Assembly (NCBI GenBank): GCA_002315385.1
Contig: DCHZ01000010.1
Coordinates: forward strand, 1-29,450
Reading direction: 5' to 3'
DNA from: Firmicutes bacterium UBA1739
GTDB taxonomy: Bacteria; Bacillota; Clostridia; Peptostreptococcales; Anaerovoracaceae
DNA length: 29,450 bases
Part shown: piece by piece, positions 7,151-14,733 of the stretch
Layout of the letters: each line of letters begins with the position of its first letter
How positions within the stretch are numbered: the first letter of the stretch is position 1
The notes under the pieces: generated by a model
The model's input: the letters and a program-made list of their open reading frames with translations, nothing else
Databases searched by the model: none
Told to the model about the DNA's origin: nothing
Translations under genes and position numbers: made by a program

Positions 7151-7881
7151 GCGGAAATTTAGTTGAATGCAGAGGACTGACCAAGTCTTACGGAGGATTG
7201 AAAGCACTTGACAATGTAAACCTGACAATAGGTTCCGGAAAGATAGTCGGCATATTGGGACCGAATGGCTCGGGAAAAACAACAATGATAAAGATAATGA
7301 ACGGTCTTTTGAAGCCAAATGCCGGAGAAGTTCTGATTGACGGAGAAAAACCCGGAGTTTACACAAAGTCGATAATAAGCTATCTGCCTGACAGAATGTA
7401 TTTTGCGGACTGGATGACAGTTGAAGATCTGATGAGCTTTTTTGCGGATTTTTATAAAGATTTCGATCGTGAAAAAGCAGGGAAAATGTGTTCCCGTCTG
7501 GGAATTTCATCGAAGCAGAAGGTAAAGACCCTGTCAAAAGGGACAAAGGAAAAGGTACAGCTTATTCTGGTAATGAGCAGACATGCAAAGCTGTATCTGC
7601 TGGATGAGCCTATTGCCGGAGTCGATCCTGCGGCCAGAGATTATATTCTTGATACTATTATATCGAATTATAATACAGATGCGACAGTCATAATATCCAC
7701 GCATCTTATTTCGGACATAGAGAAAATACTGGACGAAGCAGTTTTTATATGCAACGGACAGATAATGCGTCATGACACGGTGGACGATATCAGGGAAACC
7801 ACCGGAATGTCAGTGGACAGTCTGTTCAGAACCGAATTCAGAACGGTTCCATATCAGGGGGGTAGAGATAATGTTAGGTAA
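7147..7881 (+). CDS. ABC transporter ATP-binding protein (YtrB-like)
   Basis: A protein of 244 residues. Walker A GPNGSGKT is at 38-45, a degenerate signature LSKGTKEK at 129-136 (LSKG in place of LSGG, common in this subfamily), Walker B LYLLDEP at 149-155, and a switch His in ISTHL. It is a cytosolic ATPase driving the membrane partner encoded next. It starts in an ATGA overlap with the GntR gene and ends 11 bases inside the permease gene, so all three are translationally coupled. The substrate is unknown. By analogy with YtrA-controlled transporters it could be an antibiotic, peptide or lipid exporter. Confidence 0.94.
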   Translation: MSGNLVECRGLTKSYGGLKALDNVNLTIGSGKIVGILGPNGSGKTTMIKIMNGLLKPNAGEVLIDGEKPGVYTKSIISYLPDRMYFADWMTVEDLMSFFADFYKDFDREKAGKMCSRLGISSKQKVKTLSKGTKEKVQLILVMSRHAKLYLLDEPIAGVDPAARDYILDTIISNYNTDATVIISTHLISDIEKILDEAVFICNGQIMRHDTVDDIRETTGMSVDSLFRTEFRTVPYQGGRDNVR

Positions 7882-8710
7882 ACTGATGAAATATGAGCTG
7901 AAATCAACGATGAAGTTTTTCGCAATAATATGGGCGGCGATACTGGCTGTGGCCCTCATCGGAGGCTTTACACTGGTCAACAGAGGCGGTGTAATACAAT
8001 CCGATAATTATTACGTTATGCAGGATTTTGCACAGACAAATATAGACGGGGTTTTTCAGACGATAATGTTTCTGATTTATGCCGCACTCTGCACCGGAAC
8101 AGTGGTTATGTCAATTCTGTATATTGTACGGAGATTTAATAAAGGACTTCTGGGCAGCGAAGGTTATCTGATGTTCACGCTTCCGGTAACACCGAGGACA
8201 CTGATTACGGCAAAGGGCTTGTCTGCCGCAATAATAGTGTTAATCAGTGCAATTGTAGGTGGAATATCTATTGTTCTGGTAATGATGCCTTCAATAAGTA
8301 TGCCGGGATTAAAGCAGGTGTTTGCCTTTTTAGGGGAGGGAATAAAAGCACATCCACAGGCTGTGCCGGCCGTGATTCTGGGATTCTTTATCGGAATACT
8401 GGTAATAATTGAATTTATCTATCATGTATATGCTTCAATTTCGATTGGACATCTTTTTGAAAAACACAGAATGCTGATGGCAGTGGTAGCTTTTGTGGCA
8501 ATATCGATTGCTAAGGACATAATCGGGACTGTCGGTGTAAAGCTGATTCAGGTGACTACCGGTGTATGTGAAGGGCAGTGGAATATAGGAATTGACGATC
8601 CGAAACTGATACCTTTTATTCTGGGAATTATGCTGATACAGATTGTCTGGATTCTGGTATATCATATTATCAGTGAGGTGATACTCAGAAACAGGCTGAA
8701 TCTGGAATAG
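7871..8710 (+). CDS. ABC transporter permease subunit
   Basis: A protein of 279 residues from the ATG at 7871, placed behind CAGGGGGGTAGA. The frame stays open about 100 bases upstream, but that part lies inside the ATPase gene. About six hydrophobic segments are visible: near residues 18-38, 60-85, 105-135, 165-190, 205-225 and 248-270. A short polar N-terminus, LGKLMKYELKSTMKFF, is typical of ABC-2-type permeases. With the ATPase it forms an export-type transporter in the cytoplasmic membrane. It overlaps the ATPase gene by 11 bases. I cannot assign a substrate. Confidence 0.88.
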   Translation: MLGKLMKYELKSTMKFFAIIWAAILAVALIGGFTLVNRGGVIQSDNYYVMQDFAQTNIDGVFQTIMFLIYAALCTGTVVMSILYIVRRFNKGLLGSEGYLMFTLPVTPRTLITAKGLSAAIIVLISAIVGGISIVLVMMPSISMPGLKQVFAFLGEGIKAHPQAVPAVILGFFIGILVIIEFIYHVYASISIGHLFEKHRMLMAVVAFVAISIAKDIIGTVGVKLIQVTTGVCEGQWNIGIDDPKLIPFILGIMLIQIVWILVYHIISEVILRNRLNLE

Positions 8711-8832
8711 TAGCTGCGGAGTGGTTCGTGATAATGAGATCGAAAGACGACAGAGAGTCCGGGTGCAATCCCGTTGAATAAGAAAAAGAGCTGTGTGAAT
8801 CAGACACGGAGAAATACACCGTCTAACTATCA
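8711..8832 (+). ncRNA. possible structured RNA (T-box stem I-like segment) after the ABC permease
   Basis: Between the permease stop and the terminator lies 120 bases of structured-looking sequence. CAGAGAGTCCGGGTGCAATC (from about 8746) with the hairpin CGGG/CCCG resembles the apical part of T-box stem I, where CAGAGAG precedes a GGTG-containing hairpin. GTGT/ACAC forms a second hairpin (near 8794-8808). The diagnostic T-box sequence GGGTGGTACCGCG is missing, and no gene lies immediately beyond the terminator. It may be a decayed T-box or an ordinary 3' UTR. Confidence 0.25.
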
Positions 8833-8833
8833 T

Positions 8834-8862
8834 TAAAAAAAGCTGATAATATCAGCTTTTTT
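8834..8862 (+). terminator. rho-independent terminator of the GntR-ABC operon
   Basis: AAAAAAGCTGATA pairs perfectly with TATCAGCTTTTTT around a single-base centre, followed by the T run. Strong terminator. Confidence 0.9.
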
Positions 8863-9022
8863 GTATATCAGTTCGAAAGCTGAAATTTTTCGCATTTTCT
8901 GTTACTGCTCACAATCTATATTCAAATTGCAAATGATATGTCTGTGATTTCATAATTGTGTCCAACGGCCGTGAACAGTAACCATTTTTTGCATAAAAAT
9001 CGGTCTGACGAAATAATTTTCT

Positions 9023-9051
9023 TTGTATTCCGGCTACGAATAGAGTATAAT
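9023..9051 (+). promoter_or_regulatory. promoter for the 88-aa protein and iorAB
   Basis: TTGTAT (9023-9028), 17-base spacer, TATAAT (9046-9051). It lies 33 bases upstream of the 88-aa protein start. The 160 bases between the preceding terminator and this promoter show nothing else I can name. Confidence 0.7.
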
Positions 9052-9083
9052 ATTATAATGAATTTGAATAAGGAGACACTGTA

Positions 9084-9350
9084 ATGGGCGAAAAAAGAAT
9101 TAATTATGCGGTTAGATATGCCGGACAGTTTAAGAGTACGTTTTCATGTACAAATTCAGAAGTGGATGAAGATTTTTTTAACGAGTGTATGAAATCTCCA
9201 CAGTTTGTAAGAGGAAACTGTGAGCCTATGGATAAAAAGGCAAATTGCGAGCAATGTGAGCATTTCGGCAGAAGGGCCGAATTTTTCTCCACAAGAGATA
9301 ATGAGGTTACAATTCTGGACAATGCATTGGGCAAAGAGCTCGCAGAATAA
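9084..9350 (+). CDS. small cysteine-rich protein upstream of iorA
   Basis: An 88-residue protein behind AAGGAGACAC. Cysteines at 22, 35, 46, 55 and 58 plus H60 (GNC near 46 and CEQCEHFG at 55-62) suggest binding of a metal ion or Fe-S cluster. There is no signal peptide or membrane segment, and I recognise no family. It is the first gene of the iorAB transcript, with 44 bases to iorA, so it may help assemble or serve the oxidoreductase, for example as an electron carrier or maturation factor. That role is only inferred from position. Confidence 0.75.
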   Translation: MGEKRINYAVRYAGQFKSTFSCTNSEVDEDFFNECMKSPQFVRGNCEPMDKKANCEQCEHFGRRAEFFSTRDNEVTILDNALGKELAE

Positions 9351-9394
9351 TATGAGTGATGTAAAAGTTGAAACTGAAAGGCAGGTAAAACGCA

Positions 9395-11173
9395 ATGAAA
9401 CAATTGATGACCGGAAATGAAGCAGCGGCTCGTGGCGCATATGAAGCCGGAGTACTGTTTGCGGCTGCATATCCCGGAACACCCAGTACCGAGATTCTCG
9501 AAAATCTCGGAACGCTTTACAAAAAAGATGTTTATTCAGAATGGGCACCGAATGAAAAGGTAGCTGTTGAATCGGCAATCGGTGCTGCCATTGCAGGAGG
9601 AAGAGCACTGGCTTGTATGAAGCATGTAGGCGTAAATGTGGCGGCTGATCCGCTTATGACTTTCGGATACACGGGGACAACAGCAGGATTTGTAATTGTT
9701 TCCGCAGACGATCCGGGGATGCACAGCTCACAGAATGAGCAGGATAACAGATATTATGCAAAATTTGCAAAAATTCCTATGCTTGAGCCTTCCGACAGTA
9801 AAGAAGCTCTGGAATATATGAAGGCAGCATATGAACTGAGCGAAAAGTGGAGTACTCCGGTGTTTTTCAGAATGACAACCAGAGTATGTCACAGCAAGAG
9901 TATTGTGGAATTCGGGGAGAGAAAGGAAGCAAAACCTTTTAAATATGAGAAGAATATTGCCAGATATGTTGCAACACCTGCATATGCAAAGGTAATGAGA
10001 GTAAAGGTTGAGGAAAGAATGAAGAAAATGGAGGAATTTTCCAACACCACAGACCTCAACAAACCTGAATACAACGGCAGCAGAATCGGAGTAATCAGTT
10101 CAGGAGTTGCATATCAGTATGCCAGAGAAGTATTCGGCGAAGAGGCATCTTACCTGAAGCTGGGCTTTACCCATCCTATGCCGATGAATTTAATTAAAGA
10201 ATTCGCTTCAAAGGTAGATAAACTATATATAGTGGAAGAGCTGGAACCTTATATGGAAGACCAGATTCGTGCGGCAGGAATTGACTGCATCGGAAAGGCA
10301 GTGATTCCAAATATCGGAGAACTCGATACCGACAGAGTAAGAAAAGCAGTTTTCGGAGAAGAAAACGATACAATAAAGACAGAAAAGAAGGCTGTTGACA
10401 GACCGCCTACACTTTGCGCAGGCTGCCCTCACAGAGGATTCTTCTATTCGCTGTCAAAACGTAAAGGAATAATGGTTACAGGAGATATAGGCTGCTATAC
10501 TCTCGGAAATGCGGAACCTCTTTATGCTATTGACACGACAATCTGCATGGGTGCCAGCATCAGTACAGGTCACGGCGCCGCTAAGGTTTTCGAAAAGACC
10601 GAACCCGGCAAAAAAGTCGTATCCGTTATCGGAGATTCCACATTCCTGCATACGGGAGTTTCGAGTCTGATGAGTGCGGCTTATAACGGAGGAAACAGCG
10701 TTGCTGTAATCCTCGACAACAGGATTACCGGTATGACAGGACATCAGCAGAATCCGGGCACAGGCTATACTCTCATGGGAGAACCGGCACCTCAGGTTGA
10801 TATCCCGGCCCTCTGTGTTGCGATGGGAATCAGAGCCGAAAATATTTTCATTGTAAATCCGAATAATCTGGAAGAGAACGATGCTGCACTGGACAAGGCT
10901 CTGGCAGCAGAAGGCCCGTCGGTAATTATTACAAAATGGCCGTGCATATTGAAAAAACCTTCGGATCATGACAAAAAGCAGTTTGATCTCAGCAAAAAAA
11001 CCTGTAAGGTCAATGCCGATAAGTGCAGAAACTGCAAGATGTGTCTGAAGACAGGCTGCCCGGCATTGTTTGCAAAAGACGGAAAAGTGGTAATCGATCA
11101 GGGATCCTGCACAGGCTGTAATGTCTGCGGTCAGGTTTGTCCTTTCGATGCAATAGAGAAAGCAGGTGAATAG
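9395..11173 (+). CDS. iorA: indolepyruvate ferredoxin oxidoreductase, alpha subunit
   Basis: A protein of 592 residues, the normal length for IorA. The N-terminal third is the thiamine-diphosphate pyrimidine domain, with AAAYPGTPSTEI near residue 29 and a SEWAPNEKVAVE stretch carrying the glutamate used to activate the cofactor. The TPP pyrophosphate-binding domain has CAGCPHRGFF near 340 and GDSTF ... DNRITGMTGHQQNPGTG from about 412. The C-terminus carries two 4Fe-4S motifs: CxxCxxCxxxxC (CRNCKMCLKTGC) and CxxCxxCxxxCP (CTGCNVCGQVCP). With IorB it oxidises arylpyruvates (indole-, phenyl-, hydroxyphenylpyruvate) to aryl-acyl-CoA, reducing ferredoxin. One base separates it from iorB. It marks an anaerobe that ferments aromatic amino acids. 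Confidence 0.96.
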   Translation: MKQLMTGNEAAARGAYEAGVLFAAAYPGTPSTEILENLGTLYKKDVYSEWAPNEKVAVESAIGAAIAGGRALACMKHVGVNVAADPLMTFGYTGTTAGFVIVSADDPGMHSSQNEQDNRYYAKFAKIPMLEPSDSKEALEYMKAAYELSEKWSTPVFFRMTTRVCHSKSIVEFGERKEAKPFKYEKNIARYVATPAYAKVMRVKVEERMKKMEEFSNTTDLNKPEYNGSRIGVISSGVAYQYAREVFGEEASYLKLGFTHPMPMNLIKEFASKVDKLYIVEELEPYMEDQIRAAGIDCIGKAVIPNIGELDTDRVRKAVFGEENDTIKTEKKAVDRPPTLCAGCPHRGFFYSLSKRKGIMVTGDIGCYTLGNAEPLYAIDTTICMGASISTGHGAAKVFEKTEPGKKVVSVIGDSTFLHTGVSSLMSAAYNGGNSVAVILDNRITGMTGHQQNPGTGYTLMGEPAPQVDIPALCVAMGIRAENIFIVNPNNLEENDAALDKALAAEGPSVIITKWPCILKKPSDHDKKQFDLSKKTCKVNADKCRNCKMCLKTGCPALFAKDGKVVIDQGSCTGCNVCGQVCPFDAIEKAGE

Positions 11174-11174
11174 T

Positions 11175-11750
11175 ATGGCGGATATTAAAAATATTTTATT
11201 AGTCGGAGTCGGCGGTCAGGGTACTATTCTGGCAAGTAAGATTCTTTCGGCTGCACTGGTAGATTCAGGTTATGATGTTAAAATGAGTGAAGTACACGGA
11301 ATGGCTCAGAGAGGCGGAAGTGTTACCACTCAGATAAGATACGGCAAAAAGGTATATTCACCTATCATCGGCAGAGGCGAAGCCGACGTTATGGTATGCT
11401 TCGAAAAAATGGAAGCTATCAGATGGATTGAGTTTGTAAAACCTGATGCAAAGGTTGTAATAAATGATTTTGAAATTCCTTCGGCACCTATTCTTGTAGG
11501 TTCTGCGGAATATCCTCAGGGAATAATCGAAGAATTATCTTCAAAAGCTGAGGTGTCGGTTTTTGAAGCGGCAAAAATCGCAAAAGAACTCGGAAATCCT
11601 AAGGCAATGAATATCGTACTTCTGGGAGCACTGGTTAAAGCTCTCGGACTTGAAGCAATGGACTGGGACAGATATATTTCCGAAAACGTAAAAAAAGGCT
11701 TCGAGGAACTCAATATCAGGGCTTTTAGAGCCGGCATGGATGCTATTTAA
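11175..11750 (+). CDS. iorB: indolepyruvate ferredoxin oxidoreductase, beta subunit
   Basis: A protein of 191 residues from the ATG at 11175 with AGGTGA inside the end of iorA. The in-frame GTG at 11166 would overlap that site, so the ATG is preferred. The N-terminus NILLVGVGGQGTILASKIL and the following SEVHGMAQRGGSV are signatures of the gamma-domain-like subunit of 2-oxoacid:ferredoxin oxidoreductases, which binds the CoA side. It completes the heteromeric cytosolic enzyme with IorA. The length fits the family. The pta promoter begins at the base after its stop codon. Confidence 0.96.
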   Translation: MADIKNILLVGVGGQGTILASKILSAALVDSGYDVKMSEVHGMAQRGGSVTTQIRYGKKVYSPIIGRGEADVMVCFEKMEAIRWIEFVKPDAKVVINDFEIPSAPILVGSAEYPQGIIEELSSKAEVSVFEAAKIAKELGNPKAMNIVLLGALVKALGLEAMDWDRYISENVKKGFEELNIRAFRAGMDAI

Positions 11751-11779
11751 TTGACTGAAAAAAACTCATATGCTATAAT
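11751..11779 (+). promoter_or_regulatory. pta promoter
   Basis: TTGACT (11751-11756), 17-base spacer, TATAAT (11774-11779): near consensus, starting at the first base after the iorB stop. It lets pta be expressed on its own as well as by read-through from iorAB. Confidence 0.85.
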
Positions 11780-11837
11780 ATTAAGTGGCAAACAAATACC
11801 GACTTTTATAAATCAGAAAAATATACAGGAGGATACT

Positions 11838-12839
11838 ATGGATTTTTTAACAAAAATGAAAGAACAGGCTAAGAAGGATCTGAAGACAATCGTTCTGCCG
11901 GAATCAATGGACAAGAGAACTTTCGATGCAGCTGAAAAGATCTTAAAGGAAGGTCTTGCAAAGCTGATCATCATCGGAACAAAGGAAGAAATCGAAAAGT
12001 ACGGTGCCGGATATGACATTACAGGTGCGACAATCGTTGATCCTTTCAATGATCCTAACAAGCAGAAATATATTGATAAGTTTGTAGAACTCAGAGCTAA
12101 AAAGGGTATGACACCTGAAAAGGCTCAGGAACAGATGGAAAAAGACTACATGTTCTATGCATGCCTTATGTGTAAGTGCGGCGACGCTGACGGTGTTGTA
12201 TCGGGTGCATGCCACTCAACAGGTAACACAATAAGACCTGCTCTCCAGCTCTTAAAGACAAGACCCGGAATCAGCGGCGTATCCGGATTCTTCCTCGTAG
12301 AAGTTCCTAACTGTGACATGGGCGAAAACGGTCAGTTCATTTTTGCCGACTGCGCTGTAAACACAGATTTCGATGCTGAAAAGATTGCGGAAATCGCTTA
12401 CCTTTCAGCTGAATCATTCAAGAATTTCGTTGGCGGCGAACCAAGAGTTGCTATGCTTTCATATTCAACAAAGGGCAGCGCTAAGCATGATGACGTTACC
12501 AAGGTTGCGGACGCTGTTAAGATTGCAAACGAAAAGTGGCCTGAAATCGCTCTCGACGGCGAACTTCAGCTCGATGCTGCATTAGTACCGGAAGTTGGCG
12601 AATTAAAGGCTCCGGGCAGCAAGGTTGCGGGTCATGCCAATACATTAGTATTCCCAAGCCTGGAAGCAGGCAACATCGGCTACAAGCTCGTTCAGAGACT
12701 GGCTAAGGCTAACGCTTACGGTCCTATCCTTCAGGGGCTCTCAATGCCGGTAAACGATCTGTCAAGAGGATGCTATGCAGACGATATCGTTGGCGTAGTT
12801 GCTATGACAGCTGTACAGGCTCAGAACCAGGGTAAATAA
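11838..12839 (+). CDS. pta: phosphate acetyltransferase
   Basis: A protein of 333 residues from the ATG at 11838 with a perfect AGGAGG 5 bases upstream. The open frame back to 11751 includes the promoter, so a longer start is excluded. Typical motifs of short class I phosphotransacetylases are present: IVLPESMDKRT near 16-27, DGVVSGACHSTGNTIRPALQ in the middle, SYSTKGSAKHDD, and PSLEAGNIGYKLVQRLAKA plus LQGLSMPVNDLSRGC at the end. It converts acetyl-CoA and phosphate to acetyl phosphate, which acetate kinase (not in this window) uses to make ATP. Codon choice is more biased (AAG, GCT, CTC) than in the neighbours, suggesting high expression. Position after iorAB fits conservation of acyl-CoA energy. 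Confidence 0.95.
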   Translation: MDFLTKMKEQAKKDLKTIVLPESMDKRTFDAAEKILKEGLAKLIIIGTKEEIEKYGAGYDITGATIVDPFNDPNKQKYIDKFVELRAKKGMTPEKAQEQMEKDYMFYACLMCKCGDADGVVSGACHSTGNTIRPALQLLKTRPGISGVSGFFLVEVPNCDMGENGQFIFADCAVNTDFDAEKIAEIAYLSAESFKNFVGGEPRVAMLSYSTKGSAKHDDVTKVADAVKIANEKWPEIALDGELQLDAALVPEVGELKAPGSKVAGHANTLVFPSLEAGNIGYKLVQRLAKANAYGPILQGLSMPVNDLSRGCYADDIVGVVAMTAVQAQNQGK

Positions 12840-12849
12840 TTGATATTTC

Positions 12850-12880
12850 GGGAGAGATTTAATTCTCTCCCTTTTGTTTT
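12850..12880 (+). terminator. pta terminator
   Basis: Stem GGGAGAG (12850-12856) / CTCTCCC (12865-12871), 8-base loop, then TTTTGTTTT. It starts 11 bases after the pta stop. Confidence 0.9.
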
Positions 12881-12941
12881 ACTCGAAAATTAAATATGCG
12901 GCCTGAGAAAACCGGATAGCAGTGTCCGGAATAGAATATCA

Positions 12942-12993
12942 GACAGTTAATAACGCCGGTGGGCGCCGCGAGGTTATTAGTGCGGTGCCTGTC
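12942..12993 (+). other. GC-rich nested inverted repeat upstream of the stalk-domain gene
   Basis: GACAG (12942-12946) pairs with CTGTC (12989-12993), and TAATAAC (12948-12954) with GTTATTA (12973-12979). Within, GCC and GGC pair around GGTG. A separate hairpin CCGGA/TCCGG lies just upstream (12912-12929). The stretch is more GC-rich than its surroundings and ends 10 bases before the next promoter. It could be a structured RNA, an operator or a repeat element. Confidence 0.4.
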
Positions 12994-13003
12994 GGTGTTT
13001 CTT

Positions 13004-13031
13004 TTGATTTTTGATTCAAATATGATATAAT
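13004..13031 (+). promoter_or_regulatory. promoter of the stalk-domain gene
   Basis: TTGATT (13004-13009), 16-base spacer, TATAAT (13026-13031), about 110 bases before the start codon. Confidence 0.65.
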
Positions 13032-13139
13032 AAAGATAATTATGTCAGATGATTCTTTACATTATTAATAGTTATACGGATAAAACCCGGACCGGTAATA
13101 CCGAAGAATCAGGCAGGATTATTAACAAAGGAGGAAATA

Positions 13140-14195
13140 ATGAAGAGATTTGTTAAATGTGCGGGCATGTTTATGCTTTGCGTGATGCTGGCTGCATCGT
13201 CAATAACAGTTTTTGCTGCGGACACTCCGCAAAAGGAAATAAAGGTATTTCTAGACGGAACGCAGATGAGTTTTGATGTAAACCCGATAATTGAAAGTGA
13301 CAGAACAATGGTGCCTTTCAGAGCAATTTTTGAAGCTCTGGGCTGCACTGTTGATTATTCAAAGGATGCTGACGGACAGCATGTTACAGCCGTAAAAGAA
13401 GATAAAAGAATCGAGCTGAAAATCAATTCGCCCGAAATGAAGGTAAATGACGCTGTTATAAGTATTGAACCCTGTGCCAGAATAATAAAGGACAGAACTC
13501 TGGTGCCTCTCAGAGCGGTTTCGGAAGCTCTGGACTGCACTGTTGACTGGGACGGAGCAACAAGAACAGTTACCATAACATCTCCGGGTAATAACGGGGA
13601 AGCATCCGGTCATCAGGCAATTGTAAGCCACTGGGGTAATTTTGAAGCTTCCCGGTTTATGCAGGAAGGCGAGTATGACGTAAAGCTGTACCCTGAAACA
13701 ATTACCGAAAATGCCGACGGTACTCAGACAATGAAGGTTCAGTTCTATGCTTATGATATTTATGATGTCGATGACATAGCCAAAATGTCTGTAGGCGATA
13801 CCATACAGTACTGCAGAAAAGTAATCACTGTTGATTCAATAGAAAAGCTCAGGGATGGATACATTCTGATAAACGGCGGTCTGGAGTCCGGAAAGGATAA
13901 TGCCATTGACATCGAACTCACGGAAGGCGGAGTAAGCTGGAGAAGTACGACTCCTGCGGGAGGATATCCGAATTATTTTTCAGTGGGTGAACCACAGGTG
14001 CTGAAAGTATCCAAGGAGCTTAAGCTTACCGATGCTTACGGCGGAGAACCGGGTAAAACCGATAATAAGGCGGATTACAGCAATTACAGGACATATATGC
14101 AGAGTAACTCCCCTGACAGCTGGTCTGTCGGAAACACAAGAATTTTACTTATAACCTATGAAATTGCAGAGATCAACAGAATCTGGGTTCCATAG
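13140..14195 (+). CDS. secreted copper-amine-oxidase-type stalk-domain protein
   Basis: A protein of 351 residues behind AAAGGAGG. Residues 1-26 are a signal peptide (KRF start, hydrophobic core, cut after VFA). Residues 32-150 hold two copies of the stalk unit of copper amine oxidase N-terminal domains (PF07833): RTMVPFRAIFEALGCTV and RTLVPLRAVSEALDCTV, each followed by a short beta segment (the second ending WDGATRTVTI). The C-terminal 200 residues are an unrecognised beta-rich domain without Cys clusters or an anchor. Stalk domains in Clostridia are found on wall-associated or secreted proteins, so a cell-surface role is likely; no enzymatic motif is visible. It has its own promoter and is monocistronic. 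Confidence 0.85.
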   Translation: MKRFVKCAGMFMLCVMLAASSITVFAADTPQKEIKVFLDGTQMSFDVNPIIESDRTMVPFRAIFEALGCTVDYSKDADGQHVTAVKEDKRIELKINSPEMKVNDAVISIEPCARIIKDRTLVPLRAVSEALDCTVDWDGATRTVTITSPGNNGEASGHQAIVSHWGNFEASRFMQEGEYDVKLYPETITENADGTQTMKVQFYAYDIYDVDDIAKMSVGDTIQYCRKVITVDSIEKLRDGYILINGGLESGKDNAIDIELTEGGVSWRSTTPAGGYPNYFSVGEPQVLKVSKELKLTDAYGGEPGKTDNKADYSNYRTYMQSNSPDSWSVGNTRILLITYEIAEINRIWVP

Positions 14196-14248
14196 TAGAG
14201 GGTTTTCAATGAATTAATCCGGGTGTTGAGCAGAAAATTCTGAATTAA

Positions 14249-14278
14249 GCCCGGCAGAGCATTGAGGTTTTGTCGGGC
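14249..14278 (+). terminator. weak terminator-like hairpin after the stalk-domain gene
   Basis: GCCCGGCA (14249-14256) pairs with TGTCGGGC (14271-14278) with one G-T wobble. Only a mixed A/T tail follows, so termination efficiency is doubtful. Confidence 0.45.
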
Positions 14279-14290
14279 ATTAAAATTTGC

Positions 14291-14319
14291 TTTACAAAAA
14301 CGTAAAAATAGGATATAAT
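14291..14319 (+). promoter_or_regulatory. tRNA-Arg promoter
   Basis: TTTACA (14291-14296), 17-base spacer, TATAAT (14314-14319), 20 bases upstream of the mature tRNA 5' end. Confidence 0.85.
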
Positions 14320-14338
14320 ATATTTTTGTAAGGCATCT

Positions 14339-14415
14339 GCGCCAATAGCTCAGCCGGATAGAGTAGCGCACTACGAATGCGAAGGTCGGGGGTTCGAATC
14401 CCTCTTGGCGCGCCA
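14339..14415 (+). tRNA. tRNA-Arg (ACG)
   Basis: A 77-nt cloverleaf. The acceptor GCGCCAA pairs with TTGGCGC, with discriminator G and encoded CCA. The anticodon stem GCGCA/TGCGA encloses CTACGAA, giving anticodon ACG (A34 normally edited to inosine). The T arm is GGGGG/CCCTC around TTCGAAT. Confidence 0.96.
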
Positions 14416-14524
14416 TACAGTATTTGAAACAGAACTGCCGGAAGTGATTATTTTGCTTTTGACAGTTTTTTTATATTATTTTTATAATTGTTATTAACAC
14501 CGGAATAAAATACCTGCCATTCAA

Positions 14525-14553
14525 TTGAAATTCTCGGGTTTTTGAAGTAGAAT
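14525..14553 (+). promoter_or_regulatory. promoter of the thioesterase operon
   Basis: TTGAAA (14525-14530), 17-base spacer, TAGAAT (14548-14553). A leader of about 175 bases follows, with a small perfect hairpin AGAAT/ATTCT around ACGG near 14619-14632. Nothing else is recognised between tRNA-Arg and the thioesterase gene. Confidence 0.6.
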
Positions 14554-14733
14554 TAATACGGTAACCGGCAGAATGATTCGGATAACATAACAGTCAGTAC
14601 TCTCAGCCCGCCTGAAGCAGAATACGGATTCTACAATTCACTCAAAAAGGCTGTGGGCGTCAGGATAGTTCATTGAACAGAGCTGTCGGGTAGTATATAC
14701 AGAAATTTCAGTTATTTATAGAGGGAGGAAGAT

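Noticed and set aside
8435..8833. Minus-strand frame of 132 codons after the ABC permease
   Set aside because: It is antisense to the permease gene and to the possible structured RNA, lacks a ribosome binding site, and shows no protein family pattern.
14156..14416. Minus-strand frame with RQEGFEPPTFAFVVRYS
   Set aside because: It is the antisense translation of tRNA-Arg (ACG). This is a well-known spurious protein in many annotations.
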